From: Eurosta solidaginis
Taxonomy: Eukaryota > Arthropoda > Insecta > Diptera > Tephritidae
Direction of reading: 5' to 3'
DNA length: 64,000 nt
NCBI RefSeq assembly: GCF_040869045.1
Contig: NC_090319.1
Span: 48,084,779 to 48,148,778, forward strand
The notes under the pieces are model-generated. The model was not told the origin of the DNA. It was given only the letters and a program-made list of their open reading frames with translations, and did not search any database. Shown here piece by piece: positions 11,215 to 21,741 of this stretch. Within the stretch, counting starts at the first letter, position 1. The number at the start of each line of letters is the position of its first letter. The position numbers and the translations under genes are program-made.

Positions 11215-11770
11215 AAGTCTGATCGCCTCGATTAGACTCATTATTCACTCCCAATGGTGCCAGTCTTTCTAAATGGACCACTTTCATTTTAGTTCTTGTT
11301 CCTCCAAGTTTCTTGATTCTATACACTACGTCGTTTATTGCTTTTGTAACTTTATACGACGCTTCCCAATTGGAACGTAGCTTCGGCGATAACCCCTTCC
11401 TACGCTGAGGATTGTAGAGCAGCACCAAATCGCCTTGCCAAAATCCTTCAGAATTAATTGCTTTATCATACTTTTCATTTTGTCACTCATGATTTGTGGT
11501 CGTTTTCTCACTTGATCGTGGATTTCATTCATTGTTTCTCTTAGCTTTTTAACATAATCATTGCTTTCATTGCTCGGTATGACACTTGAACCAAATTTTA
11601 AATCCGAAGGTAAACGAAGAGCACTGCCAAAGGTCACCGTGGCTGGAGTCTGACCGGTGGTCTCATGTACTGCAGAACAATATGCCATTAGGAACAAAGG
11701 AATGTGAGCATCCCAATCTCGCTTTTCCTTTTCCACCACTTTACTTTCACTTTTCTAATGAAGTCCGTTA
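11213..11770 (-). pseudogene. gypsy-type integrase C-terminal region
   Basis: Minus-strand frame from about 11740 reads DWDAHIPLFLMAYCSAVHET and TGQTPATVTFGSALRLPSDL, the end of an integrase catalytic core. After a frameshift near 11430 it continues as VLLYNPQRRKGLSPKL with SNWEASYKVTKAINDVVYRI, the C-terminal chromatin/DNA-binding domain, ending LAPLG... at 11213. Sequence upstream of 11770 is not recognised, so the rest of pol is missing from this copy. Confidence 0.8.
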
Positions 11771-12343
11771 AGCACGCGAAGTAGCATCAAACGAACTTGT
11801 GGCGAATATTCTGAATTAACGGTTTATGCGGAACACTTCCACCTAAATGGAGAAGTGCTTTCCGAAATTTCGGAACAAAAAGGAAAATAATCCCTGTGTA
11901 GCAGGACCGCACTAAAGCTTAACTCGCCTGTCAAAGTCAAGGCTGGAATATTAAGTTCTAAAACAACAAGCTATTTCCTTTTATTTGCTAGTCAGTTCAT
12001 TGCAGCTGCTGAGTAGAATATTACCCCATGTCGGCTGCCAGTTAGAAATAATCCTATCTCAAAGTATTTTTCAAAATTTTCTCATTTCAGGATTTGTCAC
12101 AAAAACGCCCTATACCAGAATTAAGGGCCGTTTAAACTTGACGTATCTATATCCATATAAAACAGCTGATCCAACCAACCTTATGGAAATCAATGTAATT
12201 GGTCAATGATGCCATACCATAACGCCCTTGCCATAACCATACCATAGCCAACCAATTGGTTTTTTTGGTATATGTCAATAATTTTTTGCGTTTTCTTCAT
12301 TTTTATGAAAATTTCACGATTTTTAGGTTAAGGCACCAATAAC
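11771..12343. other. unassigned flank between LTR element and SINE
   Basis: No gene or known repeat. Near 12210-12300 the motif CCATAACCATACCATAGCC is locally repeated. The sequence is unbroken host or old repeat DNA into which the next SINE inserted. Confidence 0.4.
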
Positions 12344-12742
12344 TGATGCCAATTGATAAATAAATAAAATAAAATAAACGTAAGGCGCGATAACCTCCGA
12401 AGAGATCTAAGGCCGAGCTTCTCTTCCAATTTGCGTCGTGCTCCTCTTGATTTTCCCTACAAATTGGCCGGACGGGACCTACATATTTTATGCCGACTCC
12501 GAACGGCATCTGCAAGGCAGATGAGTTTTCACTGAAAGCTTTTCATAGCAGAAATACCCTCGGAGCGCTTGCCAGACACTGCCGAGGGGCGACCCCGCTT
12601 AGAAAAATTTTCTTCTAATTGAAAAACCTTATTTCTAAAATGTTGATGTTTCTTTGCCCGGGGTTTGAACCCAGGGCATACGGTGTGGTAGGCGGAGCAC
12701 GCTACCATCACACCACGGTGGCCGCCGTGATGCCAATTGATA
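12344..12742 (-). mobile_element. tRNA-derived SINE with target-site duplication (copy S2)
   Basis: Full-length minus-strand copy. On the minus strand the head has the A box (GTGGTGTGATGGTAGC) and a good B box (GGGTTCAAACCCCGGGC), and the body ends in a T/A-rich tail near 12375. The 15-bp duplication TGATGCCAATTGATA at 12344-12358 and 12728-12742 is perfect, so this is a recent insertion. Confidence 0.95.
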
Positions 12743-13218
12743 CGGATAAGTATGGTTATGACTATGGGTTTAAGACTATGTCAGCTTTTCCAGACCCTTT
12801 ATGTTGAAGAACACCTTATCACAGAATGCTCTTATGTCAAAATGCATTGAACTTATACTCAGATAGGGAGTTTTTTAAACAAATTTTGAAATAGTGTATT
12901 TTTGAATAAAATGCTGATGCACGGCATTCTTCAAATAAACCAACAAAACTCTTTATCAATTCACGAAATATTTAGTGGTAAATGAATTATTTCCCCATAA
13001 ACCTTTTGGCATTTACAAATTTATTATCACTACTGATATACTACTAAAGGTACTTTTTAAATAAAATTTTCGGTGAGGGAGATTGAATTATTCGCCTTTT
13101 TCCTTACTTCGTAAAAGCAACCCGTCCAGATTCTTAAACTTGGGAGTGTAAAAGCTCTGTCATATTCGAAGAACAAACCTGTAGTATTTGAATCATGTGT
13201 ATTCCAAATACAGCTTTT
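12743..13218. other. unassigned AT-rich sequence
   Basis: Nothing recognised. It borders the left arm of the 22-bp inverted arrays. Confidence 0.4.
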
Positions 13219-13512
13219 ACAATTCAAGTTCAGAAAATTGCAACTTAAATTTAGAAAATTACAATTCAAGTTCAGAATTTCCAATTCAAGTTCAGAAAAT
13301 TGCATTCTAAGTTCAGAAAATTACAGCTCAAGTTCAGAATTTCCAATTCAAGTTCAGAAATACCAATTTAAATTCAGAAAATTACAATTCAAACTCAGAA
13401 TTTTCATTTCAAGCTCAAACAATGACAATTCAAGTTCAGAAAATTAAAATTCATGTTCAGAAAATTGCATTTACAGTTCAGAAAATCACAACTAAAAGTC
13501 AGAAAATTAAAA
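13219..13512 (+). repeat. 22-bp tandem repeat array, left arm
   Basis: About 13 units of the form ACAATTCAAGTTCAGAAAAT, roughly 22 bp each with substitutions and small length changes. The reverse complement of the same unit forms an array at 13862-14094, so the two arms can pair. Frames read through the array give false QFKFRKL and SSSEN repeats. Confidence 0.9.
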
Positions 13513-13861
13513 CTATGGTGTTATTTTTCAAAAGTTACTCCAATTCATACTACGTAATGTAAATGTGTTTGCGGAAGTGTTGATGCTTCGTAGACAAAGG
13601 TGGCTTGGATAGACTGTACCCCAAGTTTTCTCCAAGGCATGTACATCCCGAGCTAAGAAATCAAAGAGAGGATAACTCTTTGCAACAAGTGCAAGAGGAC
13701 GCTCCAGCCATAAAAGTAATTCAGTCGACACCGTAGTTTAGTCCAACGCTTCCTTAACAGATAGTAGGCCTTCATATCCTTTTATCAAACTACTAGCGCT
13801 AACATTTACCATCTTACACACTTTTATTCCCACTGCATGAAAGAAGAAATACCTAACAAAC
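13513..13861. other. spacer between the inverted 22-bp arrays
   Basis: About 350 bp of more complex, higher-GC sequence enclosed by the inverted arrays. A plus-strand frame contains VLMLRRQRWLG, which recalls LINE C-termini, but a stop follows and I would not assign it. The structure resembles a foldback element with satellite-like arms. Confidence 0.45.
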
Positions 13862-14094
13862 TTTCTGAACTTGAATTGTAATTTTATGACCTTGATTTGT
13901 GATTTTCTGAAATCGAATTGTAATTTTGTGCACTTAAATTTAAATTTTCTGAACTTAAATTTAAGTACCCTGAAATTAAATGGAAATATTCTGAACTTGA
14001 ATTATAAATTTCTGAACTTAAATTGTAAATTTCTGAATTCAAATTGGATATTCTGAACTTGAGTTGTAATTTTCTGAACTTGAATTATTTTAAA
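13862..14094 (-). repeat. 22-bp tandem repeat array, right arm (inverted)
   Basis: About ten units of TTCTGAACTTGAATTGTAAT type, the reverse complement of the left arm. Divergence between units is similar in both arms. Confidence 0.9.
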
Positions 14095-14259
14095 AGTAAG
14101 CATCGCTTCCCTATTCATTCTCTATCCTATTCTTTTCTAACTTACCTTACATCTTTTCTTAATTAACCTCCCTTCCACTGTTAAGCCCATTTCAGCTTCC
14201 GCTACCAGTCCCACTTCCTTTTCAAATATTGTAAACCTGCTTCAAGTGACTGACCGATT

Positions 14260-15000
14260 CCTTACTTACTTACTTAACTGGCTGCTTAACATCTTAAACG
14301 GTTAAGGATGTCCGACAAGGCGCACCGGTCGCTTATTTGCTAGGTTTAGTGGTGTCAATTGGTCACACCAAGGAAATTTTAATCGTTTTCCACCTGGTTC
14401 ATCCAGCGGATAGGAACCACACTCTTACAGTGCTTCTATAGGCGTGCTCCGAGAAAATTACTTTCTAAGCTGGAGCATCATCTTTGATTCGCATAACATG
14501 ACCTAGCCCGCATAGTCGTTGCGTTTTCATTCGCTGAGCTATATTGTTGGCTGCGTTAAGCTCGTACTGCTCACTATTAAATCTTTTTCGGAACTCGCCA
14601 TCGCCAACTTGTACAGATCCGTAAATCTTTTGAAGAAACAGAGGACTTTAGTTTTCAATGGCCTATGCAGTCCACTTGGCTTTTATTAGAATAAGTTTTG
14701 CGGAAAAATGAAAATCAGACAAAGCGGAAAAAAATATGGATAAAGAAGTGATGTCAATTCTTTTTCCGCGGTTTATTCCAAATTTTGGCGCATAGTTAAT
14801 ATTTCATCGATGGCATATTTACCAGGTCTGAAGCCGCATTTAAGTGGTCCAATTAGTCGATTCACGGCAGGCTTCAATCTTAAGCTCAATACGGTTGACA
14901 GGACCTTAATTAAGTTCTCATCGATTGCGGGTGCAGGTTTATCAACCCTGGGCGGTACATCGCTATCACCAGTGTGGACAGCACTGTTCGCTACATAATA
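14260..15000 (-). pseudogene. RTE-type LINE reverse transcriptase remnant
   Basis: Read on the minus strand, 15000-14780 gives VNRLIGPLKCGFRPGKYAID, a hallmark of RTE reverse transcriptases (finger/palm boundary). Then 14600-14270 gives FRKRFNSEQYELN and the C-terminal block NIAQRMKTQRL with GLGHVMRIKDDAPA. The 3' end is a (TTAC)n-like run at 14260-14275, matching the microsatellite tails of RTE elements. About 1 kb of palm/thumb sequence is missing and 14600-14780 holds unrelated sequence. Frameshifts are present throughout. Confidence 0.75.
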
Positions 15001-15139
15001 TAAGTACCCTTTCGGTCTTACATGAGTTTCGCAGACTTAAAACCGGTCACATTTTCTACCAGCTATGTATGTTATATTTAAAAATACAACGTACGTAAGG
15101 CTAGATTTAACTGACTGGTCTGCGAGGAACTCACATACT

Positions 15140-15890
15140 GAATGAGTCCGTAGTGTTACCAGAATTTTGTTTAACGGCCAAGGTCAAAAACCACATGAAA
15201 AATCAAGACCTCTGTTAAAGAATATCTCGGTTCTCATTGCAACTCCTAGAAGATTTCAAGCATGTATGCCACTTGCTGCTTCTAGATCTGACAGCTGTTT
15301 CACCCCTTATAGCTGGAGTCTTAGCGCGTGCAGGGCACGTGCACAAAACTCGATTGTTTTCTCCTCCAACTCACAATTCCTGCATCTGCTATCTTATTTA
15401 AAAGCATGCGACGCCACCAGGCAGTGTCCAGTCAGAATACCAGTCACCAGTTTATCTTCCTATCTTCTTATTGATAGGAGCAACTTTGTTAGTCTAAGGT
15501 TGTAAGATATGATCTTCGACACTTTGCAGGCCCGCCCTTGATTTCAAGCTTTCCCCTTGATCGACCATGAGCAATTCTCGCCTTCTCTTAATCTCATCTA
15601 ATTCAATTGAGACATCTGAGCCCTGAAATATTTCTTAAGATAAAAACCATGGTTCCTGGATCAGAGTCACATCAAACAAACCCTCCTCAAGCGCTAATAG
15701 TAGCTCGCTCAACGCCACTTTACGCTTCCAGAGGTTTATCTGTTTATCCTCAAACACCTTTGTCGTGATGTCTATGTTCTTCTCTTTCCCTTTTGGTTTA
15801 AGACTTTCAAGAGCATCGCCCACTTCTAGCGCATATACATTTTTTCTGCACCCGGAATATTTTGCCATGCCGCACGTACAATACATCCGA
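15140..15890 (-). pseudogene. R1/LOA-type LINE with large internal deletion
   Basis: Minus-strand 15886-15635 encodes QINLWKRKVALSELLLALEE then DVTLIQEPWFLS, the start of a LINE apurinic-type endonuclease. After about 100 bp comes 15540-15140: CRNCELEEKTIEFCARALHA and then SDLEAAS, the C-terminal zinc-knuckle region. Everything between (reverse transcriptase, several kb) is deleted. The C-terminal block is the same family as at 2440-2560. Confidence 0.65.
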
Positions 15891-16172
15891 CACTTGCAGG
15901 TTTACTTGGAAGATGTAGAACTGACCCTCCCCCCTTCGAATTGACGGTATGCGGTCCCAAGACCTAACATTTATCTACATATGCAAACCATACATTGAGG
16001 CACAACGAGCTGAATGTTGTAAAATTATTTAGCGGCAGAGATTTAACATCACTGATGTTTCAATAGATCAGAGCTTATAGATATACCTTACTATACTTTA
16101 TTTAAGCTTGTCAAAACTTTTATTTGAAAGATCTCTGGCTAGCGTTGGAATTGTTTAGATAAATATGAATAT

Positions 16173-16750
16173 GAGTGACACAAAGTGATACTCACATCCC
16201 AAGTCTGATGCTAAGTAAATGAAGTCACAACAACAATAAAGCATACAGTCACTTGTATCTACATAAACGAATCAATCATTATGTCTAAACATATGTACGT
16301 ACACGCAGCTGAGAAGCAACGCACAAACACATGCAGATATTTTATCTGAAATGCTCACAAAAGTATGCAATTATAATTGTGGAAGTGTCGCTCACACATA
16401 CAAGCGCATGGGGTATGAGAGAAGCTACAAAAATTATACATCTGTAGTTGTAGCTGAGAAATTTATAACTAACTATTAAGCTCTGGAATTAGAAAAGCCT
16501 TGAAATATGCAACGAGGAAATCAGACAGTATAAAAGGCGTGAACAGTAGAGGCGGGAGTTCAGTTTCATTTAAGCTATCAGTCAGTTTGGTTTAATTAAG
16601 CAAGCTATTAGGTGCGAGTTATAAGTGTTATTGTACTTTTATAAAGGCCATTTTTCCATTATTCAATATTGGAGTTATATATTCAACAGTTTAGTGATTC
16701 GAACTTAGCAGAAGATTGCAAATAAGAGGATTTGCAGTAAATTCGTTACA
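16173..16750 (+). mobile_element. probable solo LTR, gypsy/17.6-like
   Basis: A 578-bp unit starting GAGTGACACAAAG and ending ATTCGTTACA, bordered by ATAT on both sides (16169-16172 and 16751-16754), the target preference of the 17.6/ZAM group. It contains its own TATA box and initiator. No primer-binding site, polypurine tract or coding sequence adjoins it, so it is probably a recombined solo LTR. Orientation follows the promoter. Confidence 0.6.
16529..16566 (+). promoter_or_regulatory. LTR core promoter (TATA box and initiator)
   Basis: TATAAAAGG starts at 16529. An arthropod-type initiator TTCAGTTT lies at 16559-16566, about 31 bases downstream, which is the expected spacing for RNA polymerase II start. 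Confidence 0.6.
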
Positions 16751-16754
16751 ATAT

Positions 16755-17554
16755 ACTCTCAGCCATATGATTATCCCGACAAATATTGTTCTGACTTTCT
16801 GTATCTTTCCACCTGCTTCTCTTCTGCCTAACTCTCTTCCTCTCTTATTTCGTCTTTCTTCCCTCCGATTTTCCTTTTAAGTTTCCCGCTCTTGTTCTTG
16901 TCCATGTCTAACTCTCACTATTACTCTTTACCTTATTTTTATTCCTAATCTAACGGTTAGCCTATATGTACTACCTTACTTCAAACCATTACAATTATTA
17001 TTACTTTTACTCTCACTTTCAATCTTTGTCTTGTTCTTATCACTTCTCCGACTTCCTCTACTTTTTCCTCCCATTTTCTCTGTTTTCTCTTTTCATTCAT
17101 GTTCCTGTTTCCAATGTGAAGATATTTCGAGTTTGGCTTTTTTCCCCCACATAACATTATTAAGGTAATAAAAATTAAGCAAATAGTAACAAAAATATTC
17201 CCTCCTACTTTTTTAAAATTCATGACCGGACTACGAGGGTCATCAAGTTTTTGTTGTTGTATTACTTACTTCACCTATCTAGTTTCAAAAGTTGGCTTTT
17301 GGTTGACTTTTGAATTGATGTTTTTCAAAAATTATTAATACTAATTTCTTGTCTACCATGATTTTTCTGATTCCCTTAATTTTTCATACTAAATTATACA
17401 CACATACGCATACTTGTATTTCCTGTTACACAGTGCCATTGCGCGCTTTGGAAAAAAAGTAATTGCCTGGCAATTATCCTTTATTAAGAAAGGATTGTCC
17501 GCTGCAATGCACAGCATTACCACACTGAAAATTACACTGTTTTACAGCCAAAAT
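16755..17554. other. pyrimidine-rich tract, no gene
   Basis: About 16780-17150 is strongly C/T-rich on the + strand (TCTTCC and CTTTC runs), similar in character to 31500-31720. The frames seen in it follow from this bias. The rest is AT-rich. Confidence 0.5.
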
Positions 17555-18011
17555 GCACCAGAGACACCATTATGAAACTTCTATGTAAAATCACCCCCTA
17601 ATTCCGAAAATCAAGGTTATTTTTAATTCTATGGTAACGTTTTTGAGATATTTACGAATTACCGTTTTTTCAAAAAAAAATTAAATTGGGTCCACTTAAT
17701 CATATATATTTAAAAAAGGAATGGAGCAATTCCAAAACGGTTTAAAGCTTTTAAAAGGTACTAAAATTTTCTATAAACTGTACATACAAAACTTTTTGCT
17801 AGGCCTGCAGATTCAAAGATAACGAACAATCATTTCGGATTTTTTCAATTTTTTGTGAAAATATAAAAAAAAAATTTTTTGCTGATTTCTTTTCTATCTA
17901 AGCTCTGCTTTATTACAAAAAAATAAGCTTTCATTCAACAAAATCGATGGATTAATAAAAAAGTTATAAGCATTCAAATAAGTATATCCATTTAATACTT
18001 AAGTACCCTAC
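17555..18011. repeat. terminal inverted repeat, left
   Basis: Pairs with 20382-20895. Conserved blocks keep the same order and spacing apart from homopolymer length. Confidence 0.85.
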
Positions 18012-18064
18012 AAATAATAGCATATGTACATATGATTCTGTCTTAACTCTATGATCTTATTTTA

Positions 18065-20060
18065 TAATTGAAAAAGTTATGTGTCTTATTTTGACGCCTG
18101 TTTAGATTAAGATCGGGTTCTCTTATGAAAAACCAACAGTAGTCACCCATCATAGCGACATCCCAGAATCCTTGATACCGACTTTCAATCATTTTCATTT
18201 GCTGGTGAAACTTTCGCCATGCTCGTAACTTTCGTCGCCAAGATTTTGCAGGAAAAAATTTAAATGGGAGTGTAGAAAATAAATTTTTAAAGACATATTT
18301 ACTTCTGAAAGAAAATAAAAAATTAATTAGATAAATACATAAATGACACATTAGTATATAATTTTCTTAGGCTGGATTTATCTTTCAATTAAGAACAATT
18401 TTCTTGCTTACATTTTTCTCATTCTTGTTTTTTCGAAACTGGACGATGAATTCAGATTTAGGGCTAAATATTCTTAAGTAAATTTCAAAATTTTGATACA
18501 ATTTTTTTGTTTATCGGGCAGATAGGTTTTAAAGTTAACTGAGAAAACGGTCTTTAATATGTTTTTTTATTTACCGATTTCCAGAAAGTTTTTGATTAAG
18601 TCGTTCACTATCATCTCGTTGGTAGGACTTTTGTGTTTGCCTAAAAAAGAAGTAACGACTCTTTCAAAAGGATCCCATGCTGCTGCCTCCTCTGTTGACA
18701 ATAGTTCTTCGAAATGGTTATTGGTCATCATTTTTCCTTATTTGCGGTTCCACATAAATCGCTTCCTTTATTTTTGCTTCTGAAATCTCTGGAAAGATTG
18801 TCTTCAAATGATGAAAAGCTTCGCCTTCTTTGTACAAAAACTTGACAAAGTTTTTGATAAGGCCGCGCTTGATGTGGAGCGGAGGTAGAATTTTTTTTTC
18901 TTTTTTATAAGTGGGGAGTATTTTATGTTATCCACCCCAACTTGAAACTCAATTCGTTCTGGCCAATCCTTCTTGACGAGCTCGGCTATCCCATTTGCAT
19001 AGAAAGCAACAGTATTTTGTGTATCCACTTTGTAGACCATATAGCATTCCAACGACTTTAAGATCGGCACGTATTTTCCAATCATGTTCTTCGTATTTGA
19101 TTAATTTGAGCAATTTTTGCATTCATACGTTTCCTTTGTATTTCCTGCATGCGCGATCGGTACAGATGGCTTTTGGTTGCCAATATTCAATTATTTGGCC
19201 CTTAAACTTAATTCATTGCCGTCTATTAACAATCGCCACTCTTTTGAATCATATAGTTCACCAAACTGTTTGAATAGAACAGCATTTCCTTTGCAGTAAC
19301 ACACACTGTCCTCCTTCATATAGTACTTGGAAAATTGTTTGTGACGAGTTCTATAACATTTTACCTTAAAATCGGACGAAACAAATTTAAATTGTTGCAT
19401 ACGAGAGGCGTGTAGTTCGGCCTTTTCCTTTCACAATTCCAAATCCCTTATCCAATCATTGAGTTGTGCCTGTGAAAAAGAGTTTCTTTCGTTTTCCGTT
19501 TGAAATCCTGTACAACATGACGCCACGTAATCGGATACTGCTGTTGACAATGAAACTATAACCGGAACTAAAGTAAAATTTGATTCTGGCAATGTAGCTT
19601 CCGTTGAATTTAGTTCTGGTAATGAAACTGTAGATACGCTCGCATGAGTTAATTTTCTTGACTTTCCAACCCCAAGTACATTTGTAGTACAAATATAGCA
19701 GTCATTTGAATGTAAGTTGGTTCCCTCCACGCCATTGGTGTAATAAATTTCATATGTCGCCTAAATAGATAGTTTCAGAAATTAGTCAGCTATGCATTAG
19801 AAGGGAGCAAATTCCTAATTTTTACAACGCACCTTTTTGTTCCGATTTCCGATAAAATCAATTCGACTGGACATGTTATGCACACAGTATTCGGTGTCCA
19901 TGGTGTTTCGTTATTTTTAGGCACAATTCCAAAATACTTATAGTATGTAACTTTCAAAAGTTTTGGAAATACATGTCGCATCCTTTTAACGATAAATTGA
20001 CCGCAGCTGAAACGGAACATATCTGGATCATTTGCACACTCAAACTCTCGCGCCCTTTAA
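18065..20060 (-). pseudogene. transposon protein of an unnamed arthropod family
   Basis: Minus strand, N to C: a cysteine-rich start (SCGQFIVK, about 20005; PWTPNTVCITC, about 19880). Next come NDCYICTTNV (19700) and QLNDWIRDLEL (19435). Then FKVKCYRTRHKQFSKYY, then EWRLLIDGNELSL (19200), then the GYTKYCCFLCKWD region (about 19010), then ILPPLHIKRGLIKNFVKF (about 18885). It ends with KFHQQMKMIESRYQGFWDVA and MMGDYCWFF (18220-18125). I recognise this order from uncharacterised arthropod proteins, often multicopy, including GERFHQD and YQGRW motifs. Several frameshifts and stops disable it. Cysteine pairs suggest a zinc-binding N-terminus; acidic residues in the FHQD block could be catalytic, which is inference. 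Confidence 0.75.
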
Positions 20061-20381
20061 CTCATATTGTGTTTTTAAGTAAAAGACGGGTTATAAACTG
20101 CAATTATAAACTGAACAGTACCCGGCGAGCCCTGCAGATATTATGAAGGATCAAGGCGCATGTACTATTATTTATACTTAGTTCAAGTAAAAATTTAAGC
20201 CTACCTAGACAAAAAGGTTCCCTAATCCTACAAAGAAAACACTACCTGCCTTAAAACTACGCTCTTGCTTGAAATGCACCTGAGTTTGAGAAAACGACAC
20301 TAACAGTTTTTTGTATCTAATAACCCTTCGAAAATCTACCTGCTAACTAACTGATATACGAATACTAACACATATGTAGCA

Positions 20382-20895
20382 GTAGGGTACTTAAGTATTA
20401 AATGGATATATTTACCTCAATGCTTATAAATTTTGTATTAGTTTATCGATTTTATTGAATGAAAGCTTATTTTTTTGTAATAGCACAGAGCTTAGAGAGA
20501 AAAAAAATCTGCAAAAAAAAATAAAAATTTTCGAGATCCTTCCTCGCAAATTACAAATTTTTTTATATTTTTACAAAAAAAAATTGAAAAAAAAAAATCC
20601 GTAATGATTGTTCATTCTCTTTGAATTTGCAGTGCCTAGCAAAAGGTGTTATATGCACAGTTCATAGCAAATTTCATTACCTTTTAAAAGCTGCGTACCG
20701 TTTTTGAATTGCTCAATTCGTTCTTCTTATAAATATGATTAAGTGGACCCAATTTTTTTTTTTTTTTTTTTTTTTTTGAAAAACACGGTAATTCGTAAAT
20801 ATCTTAAAAACATTACGATATAATTAAAAATGACCTTGATTTTCGGAATCAGTGGGTGATTTTGCATAGGAACTCCATAATAGCGTCTCTGGTGC
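20382..20895. repeat. terminal inverted repeat, right
   Basis: Reverse complement of 17555-18011 with expanded homopolymers, including a poly-T run at 20753-20777. Confidence 0.85.
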
Positions 20896-21741
20896 AGAAT
20901 AAAAGTTGGAATTTGTGATCCAGTGTTATTTACAATTGCAGCTGTCATTGCAATTTCAACTATTGCCGTTTTTGTATCAAGTAGCTTCCTTGCCTTTACT
21001 ATCGCTTTGCTAATTTTTTTTTATTTTTTTCTCATTTTCTTTGTTGAAGTTGCTTGAATTTCACAATTTTCACAATCGTATCACTGCAGCTGACAACCGG
21101 AAGAATTGTTACCTGGCAAAGCGAAGCAAAGCTCCGCACCTACACGACAACGTGTATACATACATAGATAGTATAAGAAGAAAAAAAAGTGTATCCGGCG
21201 ATCACCACCTTTGCAGCTCTCAATGTTAGAAAATACAGCTAAAGTGTTGAATGAAAATGAAAAAATATTAGTAAGTTATATGAAGTTAAAATATTATGTA
21301 TTTTATTTTCATTATGTTGCGTATTTCTGAAGCATTGTTAATTGCATACCAATTAGTTACCGGCAGCGATATAAGAGGTCTTAATTATTACCAATTACTT
21401 GAATTATAGCTTGAGGTAAATATATGCAAAATAATATTGTTTTAACCAGAAAATAACAAAAATGGTTATGAGTTATTCTATATTAGGAAAGTTTCTTGTT
21501 TTTCCGCCCACATTTTATAGTATAAAAAAGGCGTGGATTCTTGGAACAATGCTGGTGGTTAAGTTACCCTTTAATGTAAAATCCCACCCGCAGGAAATAT
21601 TTAAATGAAAATTGTGTGCACCCCATTCTGGTAATGATTTTGTACTTGCGTTACGTTCTTGCGTAAAAACAGAATACGCTGAACATTAATTCAAGAGCGG
21701 AAAAAGAATTGATGCCATATATTAACCCTTATTATGGTTGT
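20896..21741. other. about 0.8 kb between two DNA transposons
   Basis: AT-rich, no coding frame above 62 codons, no repeat shared with the rest of the window. Confidence 0.4.

Larger units (their letters stand above)
17555..20895 (-). mobile_element. DNA transposon with about 0.5-kb terminal inverted repeats
   Basis: The outer sequences are inverted repeats of each other: 17555-18011 and 20382-20895, recognisable over their whole length by shared blocks such as AATTGGGTCCACTTAATCAT, ATAAGCTTTCATTCAA and ACTTAAGTACCCTAC. Indels, mostly in A runs, separate them. They enclose 2.4 kb with a minus-strand gene remnant. This organisation marks the whole as a mobile element. Outer ends beyond GCACCAGAGAC are less similar, so true termini and target duplication are unresolved. 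Confidence 0.8.

Noticed and set aside
12529..12807. Small frames on both strands with matching peptides at other loci
   Set aside because: They are translations of SINE copies.
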